A DNA stretch of 17,959 bases from an uncultured Porticoccus sp. (GTDB lineage: Bacteria; Pseudomonadota; Gammaproteobacteria; Pseudomonadales; Porticoccaceae), in assembly GCA_950063125.1 (NCBI GenBank), contig CATLZI010000009.1, positions 1 through 17,959 of the forward strand, written 5' to 3'. Position 1 is the first letter of the stretch, and every line of letters starts with the position of its first letter. Shown here one piece after another: positions 15,214 through 17,959 of the stretch. A program made the position numbers and the translations under genes. The notes beneath the pieces were generated by a model. That model did not search any database. It had not been told where the DNA came from and was given only the letters and a program-made list of their open reading frames with translations.

Positions 15214-16737
15214 ATGGATCGTGAGTCCTCTTTAGGCAGACTGAGTATCAGATTAACCCACCTGGCCGACTCCCAGGACCCCGATTTAGCGAGGTTGTTA
15301 AAAAAACTTCGCCATTCGATCAAAGATGGCGATGAGGGAGCTGAACTTGATCGCCTATCGGACCAGTTGGCCCGGCATATGATCACCCTTGAACAGAATC
15401 CCGCGGCCGATTTGCACCTACCTTTGACCAGTCATTACGCGACGGATTTTGCTGAAAGCATAAAGTCTCTCAATGTCGATCAGTCCTACCGAAACAAACT
15501 CGACTATCTCGCCAGCCAGATGGCCAAAGCTCCCCAGGTTGATCAGCAGCTCCAGTATCTGCGGGATGTGTTTCGTTTGCTTCGTACCGCTACTTCTCAC
15601 AAGGCTCAGGAAAAGAGTTCCTCTGGCAAAGTTCTCAGCTGGTTCGATAAGAAAAGTAGTAAAAAAGATGACAAATCAAATGAGCAACTGGACGGCTTTT
15701 TATTGAGGGCAACTGATCTGTTGAATCAGATCATCTCCCACATGGATGTCTTGAATGGTAGTCCTTCAGAAACCAAGTGGCTGAAAGAACAGTTGTCTGA
15801 ATCTGAATCTGTTGAATCGCTGGGATCGGTGCTTGATGAAGTGATAGATCTGTTAACTGAACTCACTGGCAAGGTTAATGAGGAACGCCTTACAACACAG
15901 AGTTTTCTGGGAAATTTACACACTAAACTGCAAAGTGTTGAAGAAGTCATTTTTTCGGTAATTACTGATGGTGAGGAATCGTTTGAACGAGCGGCTACGT
16001 TGGAAAAAGCAGTCAATGACGACGTGCAGGTGATCGGTAAAGCCGTTGATGAGAATAATATCGATGTGTTGAAAAAAACGGTGGAAAGTGGATTGGTCAA
16101 TCTTTCTGCAAAAGTGGCCAGCTACCTTGAAACAGAGCGCAAACAACACCAGGAAAGCAAGCAGAAGATCAAGGGGCTTACCAGACAGGTCAGGAGCATG
16201 GAGTCGGAAACCACCAAGCTCCGCAGCGAAGTGAGGAATAGCCTGGATCTGGTGATGAAAGATCCACTGACCGGCGTGTACAACCGGGGCGGCTATGAGG
16301 CGCGGGTAGTAGAGGAGTTTTCTCGAAAGCAGCGGGTAAATGCACCTTTATCGTTGGTGTTTGTGGACTGTAACAAGTTCAAACAGATTAATGACACCTT
16401 TGGCCATAACGCCGGCGATACGGTGTTGGTCAAGGTAGCGGAAACACTGAAAGTCCGGGCCAGAACCTCAGACGTTGTTGCCCGTTATGGTGGTGATGAG
16501 TTTGTGGTGCTGCTGACGGATACCGATATAACAGGGGCAGAGGTGTTTGCCAAAGATGCATGTGACAAAATTCGCAAGGCGGGGTTTAACAATAACGGCA
16601 AGCCACTGGACGTGTCTATTTCCTGCGGGGTTACAGAGGTGCGGGATGACGATACACCAGTGACCGCATTACACCGGGCCGATCAGGCGATGTATAAGGC
16701 AAAAAATGATACCGAGGATAAGGTTTTTGTTGTTTGA
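15214..16737 (+). CDS. GGDEF-domain diguanylate cyclase
   Basis: The enzyme is predicted to make c-di-GMP from two GTP. The 507-residue product has a long, mostly helical N-terminal region (about residues 1-335) with no membrane segment and no sensor domain I recognise. A coiled coil follows at about residues 300-345, then the GGDEF domain from DPLTGVYNRGGYEARV onward. The active-site motif is an intact GGDEF at residues 426-430, and the inhibitory I-site RxxD is present as RTSD at 417-420, so product feedback is likely. The first part (residues 1-70) is rich in charged, paired helices. It lies downstream of the FliK-like/FlhB-like pair, and about 4 kb from the PilZ gene, which suggests local c-di-GMP signalling to the motor, by inference. 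Confidence 0.93.
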   Translation: MDRESSLGRLSIRLTHLADSQDPDLARLLKKLRHSIKDGDEGAELDRLSDQLARHMITLEQNPAADLHLPLTSHYATDFAESIKSLNVDQSYRNKLDYLASQMAKAPQVDQQLQYLRDVFRLLRTATSHKAQEKSSSGKVLSWFDKKSSKKDDKSNEQLDGFLLRATDLLNQIISHMDVLNGSPSETKWLKEQLSESESVESLGSVLDEVIDLLTELTGKVNEERLTTQSFLGNLHTKLQSVEEVIFSVITDGEESFERAATLEKAVNDDVQVIGKAVDENNIDVLKKTVESGLVNLSAKVASYLETERKQHQESKQKIKGLTRQVRSMESETTKLRSEVRNSLDLVMKDPLTGVYNRGGYEARVVEEFSRKQRVNAPLSLVFVDCNKFKQINDTFGHNAGDTVLVKVAETLKVRARTSDVVARYGGDEFVVLLTDTDITGAEVFAKDACDKIRKAGFNNNGKPLDVSISCGVTEVRDDDTPVTALHRADQAMYKAKNDTEDKVFVV

Positions 16738-17169
16738 TACGAATTCACGGTGCTGTTCAGCATAAACGATAAAAATAAATAGCCGGCCAGTTTTTCTGCG
16801 ACAAAGTAACGAATAAACACTTTGGGCTTAATTTTCTCTGTCATCAGGCGTGTAGCAATGGCTGCCTGCCTCGCTTTCTGAACCTGATTGACTCTCCGCT
16901 TATTGATCATCTAAAACGAGAAACACGACGACATCATCGTTATGGCGAAGCACCCCCGACACTGTGCAGGACGACAGCCGTTATTATAGGTGAAGCCTTC
17001 CGCGCGTTGATTTCTTTGATCGCGATGTTGCGCCCTCCATTGTCTCAATGTGATCGTTGATCCTTTTCGGTAACTTGCAACCTTTGGGAAAATCATTGAA
17101 TCTTTCTTATACCTGTGTAGGGGAGTTCCAACGGACAGCAGGTTTCTGCCGCCTGGATGGTCGCCAACA
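16738..17169. other. 432-base region without a convincing gene
   Basis: Plus-strand frames here are broken after a few codons. A minus-strand frame (16683-16910, 75 codons) overlaps the end of the cyclase gene and resembles nothing I know. The palindrome ATCGCGAT lies at 17019-17026. A weak sigma-70-like pair TTGGGA-17-TTATAC (17084-17112) could serve the following gene. No terminator with a T-tract is evident after the cyclase gene. Confidence 0.4.
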
Positions 17170-17959
17170 ATGATCGAATCGGACATCATGATTTCACAAC
17201 CCACTTTGTTGTTGGTAGCCCTTGGCTGTGTCTCGCTTCTGGTGTTGGTGGCACTCTGGTCAGAGCGCTATCCCAACTGGCACAACCGCCTGCATCCGTA
17301 CATCTATAGTCTGACGCTGGCGGTTTACTGCACTTCCTGGACTTTTTTTGGTGCAGTGGGCACAGCGGCCCACCATACCTGGGCTTATCTGCCTATCTAT
17401 CTCGGACCCATGCTGGTATTTGTTCTCGGCATGCCTATCCTGCGAAAACTGGTCAAGGCGGGGGCCAGGCAGAAGACGACTTCTCTGGCGGATTTTATCG
17501 GTGCCCGCTACGGTAAACGGCAGCTTCTGGCGGCACTGGTTACACTGGTGGCCGTGGCTGGCTCCATGCCCTACATCTCCCTGCAGCTGCATGCTGTATC
17601 CATTGCCTGGGATACCCTGGCAGGGCCCATTGCGACCGGAACAATGGGTGTCTATCAACCGGATAACGCGTTCATTACGGCCTGTTTGCTGGCGGTTTTT
17701 GCCATGGTATTCGGCACCCGGCACATTGAGGGACGAGAACGCAATCGCGGCATGATGTCAGCGCTGGCACTGGAATCCATCATCAAACTGTTGGCGTTAG
17801 TTGCCCTGGCCGTGTTCGCCTTGATGATGGCCGCTGCGGTTGATGGCGACTCCGCCACCAGCGGCGAGCCATGGCTTCAGCCCTGGCTGGTCAATCCTCT
17901 TGATATGCAGTTTGTCACCATGACGCTGTTATCCATGCTGGCGATTGTCTGCCTGCCGC
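17170..17959 (+). CDS. Sodium:solute-symporter-type membrane sensor (histidine kinase-like), 5' part
   Basis: The reading frame runs off the window after 263 codons, so only the N-terminus is seen. It has several membrane helices in the SLC5/SSS pattern: YSLTLAVYCTSWTFFGAVGT, then LPIYLGPMLVFVLGMPILRK, SLADFIGARYGKRQLLAALV, and VAGSMPYISLQLHAVSIAWD. These stretches are typical of the sensor histidine kinases with an N-terminal symporter domain, such as CbrA, rather than of plain transporters like PutP. The kinase part must lie downstream, unseen, so this assignment is by similarity. The start could be the ATG at 17170 or 17188; neither has a strong ribosome site. It does not appear part of the flagellar set. 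Confidence 0.75.
   Translation, partial: MIESDIMISQPTLLLVALGCVSLLVLVALWSERYPNWHNRLHPYIYSLTLAVYCTSWTFFGAVGTAAHHTWAYLPIYLGPMLVFVLGMPILRKLVKAGARQKTTSLADFIGARYGKRQLLAALVTLVAVAGSMPYISLQLHAVSIAWDTLAGPIATGTMGVYQPDNAFITACLLAVFAMVFGTRHIEGRERNRGMMSALALESIIKLLALVALAVFALMMAAAVDGDSATSGEPWLQPWLVNPLDMQFVTMTLLSMLAIVCLP

Noticed and set aside
16683..16910. Minus-strand frame of 75 codons after the diguanylate cyclase gene
   Set aside because: It overlaps the cyclase 3' end antisense, has no good ribosome site and resembles no family I know. It could still be checked by conservation.
16911..17204. Minus-strand frame of 97 codons before the symporter-like gene
   Set aside because: It runs antisense into the start of the symporter-like gene. 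Its composition (many Arg, Cys and Gln from the reverse frame) looks like a shadow frame.
1..17959. CRISPR arrays, tRNA or rRNA genes, insertion sequences
   Set aside because: No regularly spaced repeats, cloverleaf-like sequence, transposase frames or terminal repeats were seen on either strand.

Overview
The window is a flagellar and motility gene cluster from a motile, polarly flagellated gammaproteobacterium. The order fliN-fliO-fliP-fliQ-fliR-flhB-flhA-flhF-fleN(flhG)-fliA, and a MotC/MotD-type stator pair after it, follow the Pseudomonas-like layout. The FlhF/FleN pair points to a polar flagellum. The second stator pair resembles the sodium-driven PomA/PomB of marine Vibrio, so I infer a marine or brackish habitat. 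I cannot name a genus from the sequence alone.

Layout. Positions 1-10367 form one long plus-strand run. It starts with the 3' end of fliN, continues with the flagellar type III export gate (fliOPQR, flhB, flhA), then flagellar placement and number control (flhF, fleN), the flagellar sigma factor (fliA), the stator pair motC-motD, and a 57-codon small ORF not previously called. Spacing is tight, with ATGA or 8-base overlaps; the only gap above 60 bases before motD is between flhA and flhF. Positions 10413-12738 run on the minus strand, convergent with the first block: pomA, pomB and a PilZ-domain gene. A minus-strand gene for a membrane-anchored SPOR-domain protein (12908-13645) lies upstream of them. 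Divergent from it, on the plus strand, are a FliK C-terminal-domain protein and a small FlhB C-terminal-like protein (overlapping ATGA), then a GGDEF diguanylate cyclase. After a 432-base gap without a convincing gene, the window ends inside a plus-strand gene for a sodium:solute-symporter-like membrane protein of the type fused to sensor histidine kinases (CbrA-like).

How the genes work together. The first block builds the export gate, sets where and how many flagella are made, and switches on late genes through FliA. The two stator pairs supply torque, plausibly with different ions. The PilZ protein, with both c-di-GMP binding motifs intact, is encoded in the PomAB operon, and a diguanylate cyclase with intact GGDEF and I-site lies about 4 kb away. 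Together these suggest c-di-GMP control of the motor. The FliK-like/FlhB-like pair looks like a second, reduced export substrate-specificity module. The cheYZAB genes that sit between fliA and motC in Pseudomonas are absent at that junction.

Nothing here is clearly a wholly new system. The least described parts are the 57-aa ORF between the two stator operons, the PilZ protein with a roughly 90-residue helical insertion between its two ligand motifs, and the SPOR / FliK-like / FlhB-like group.
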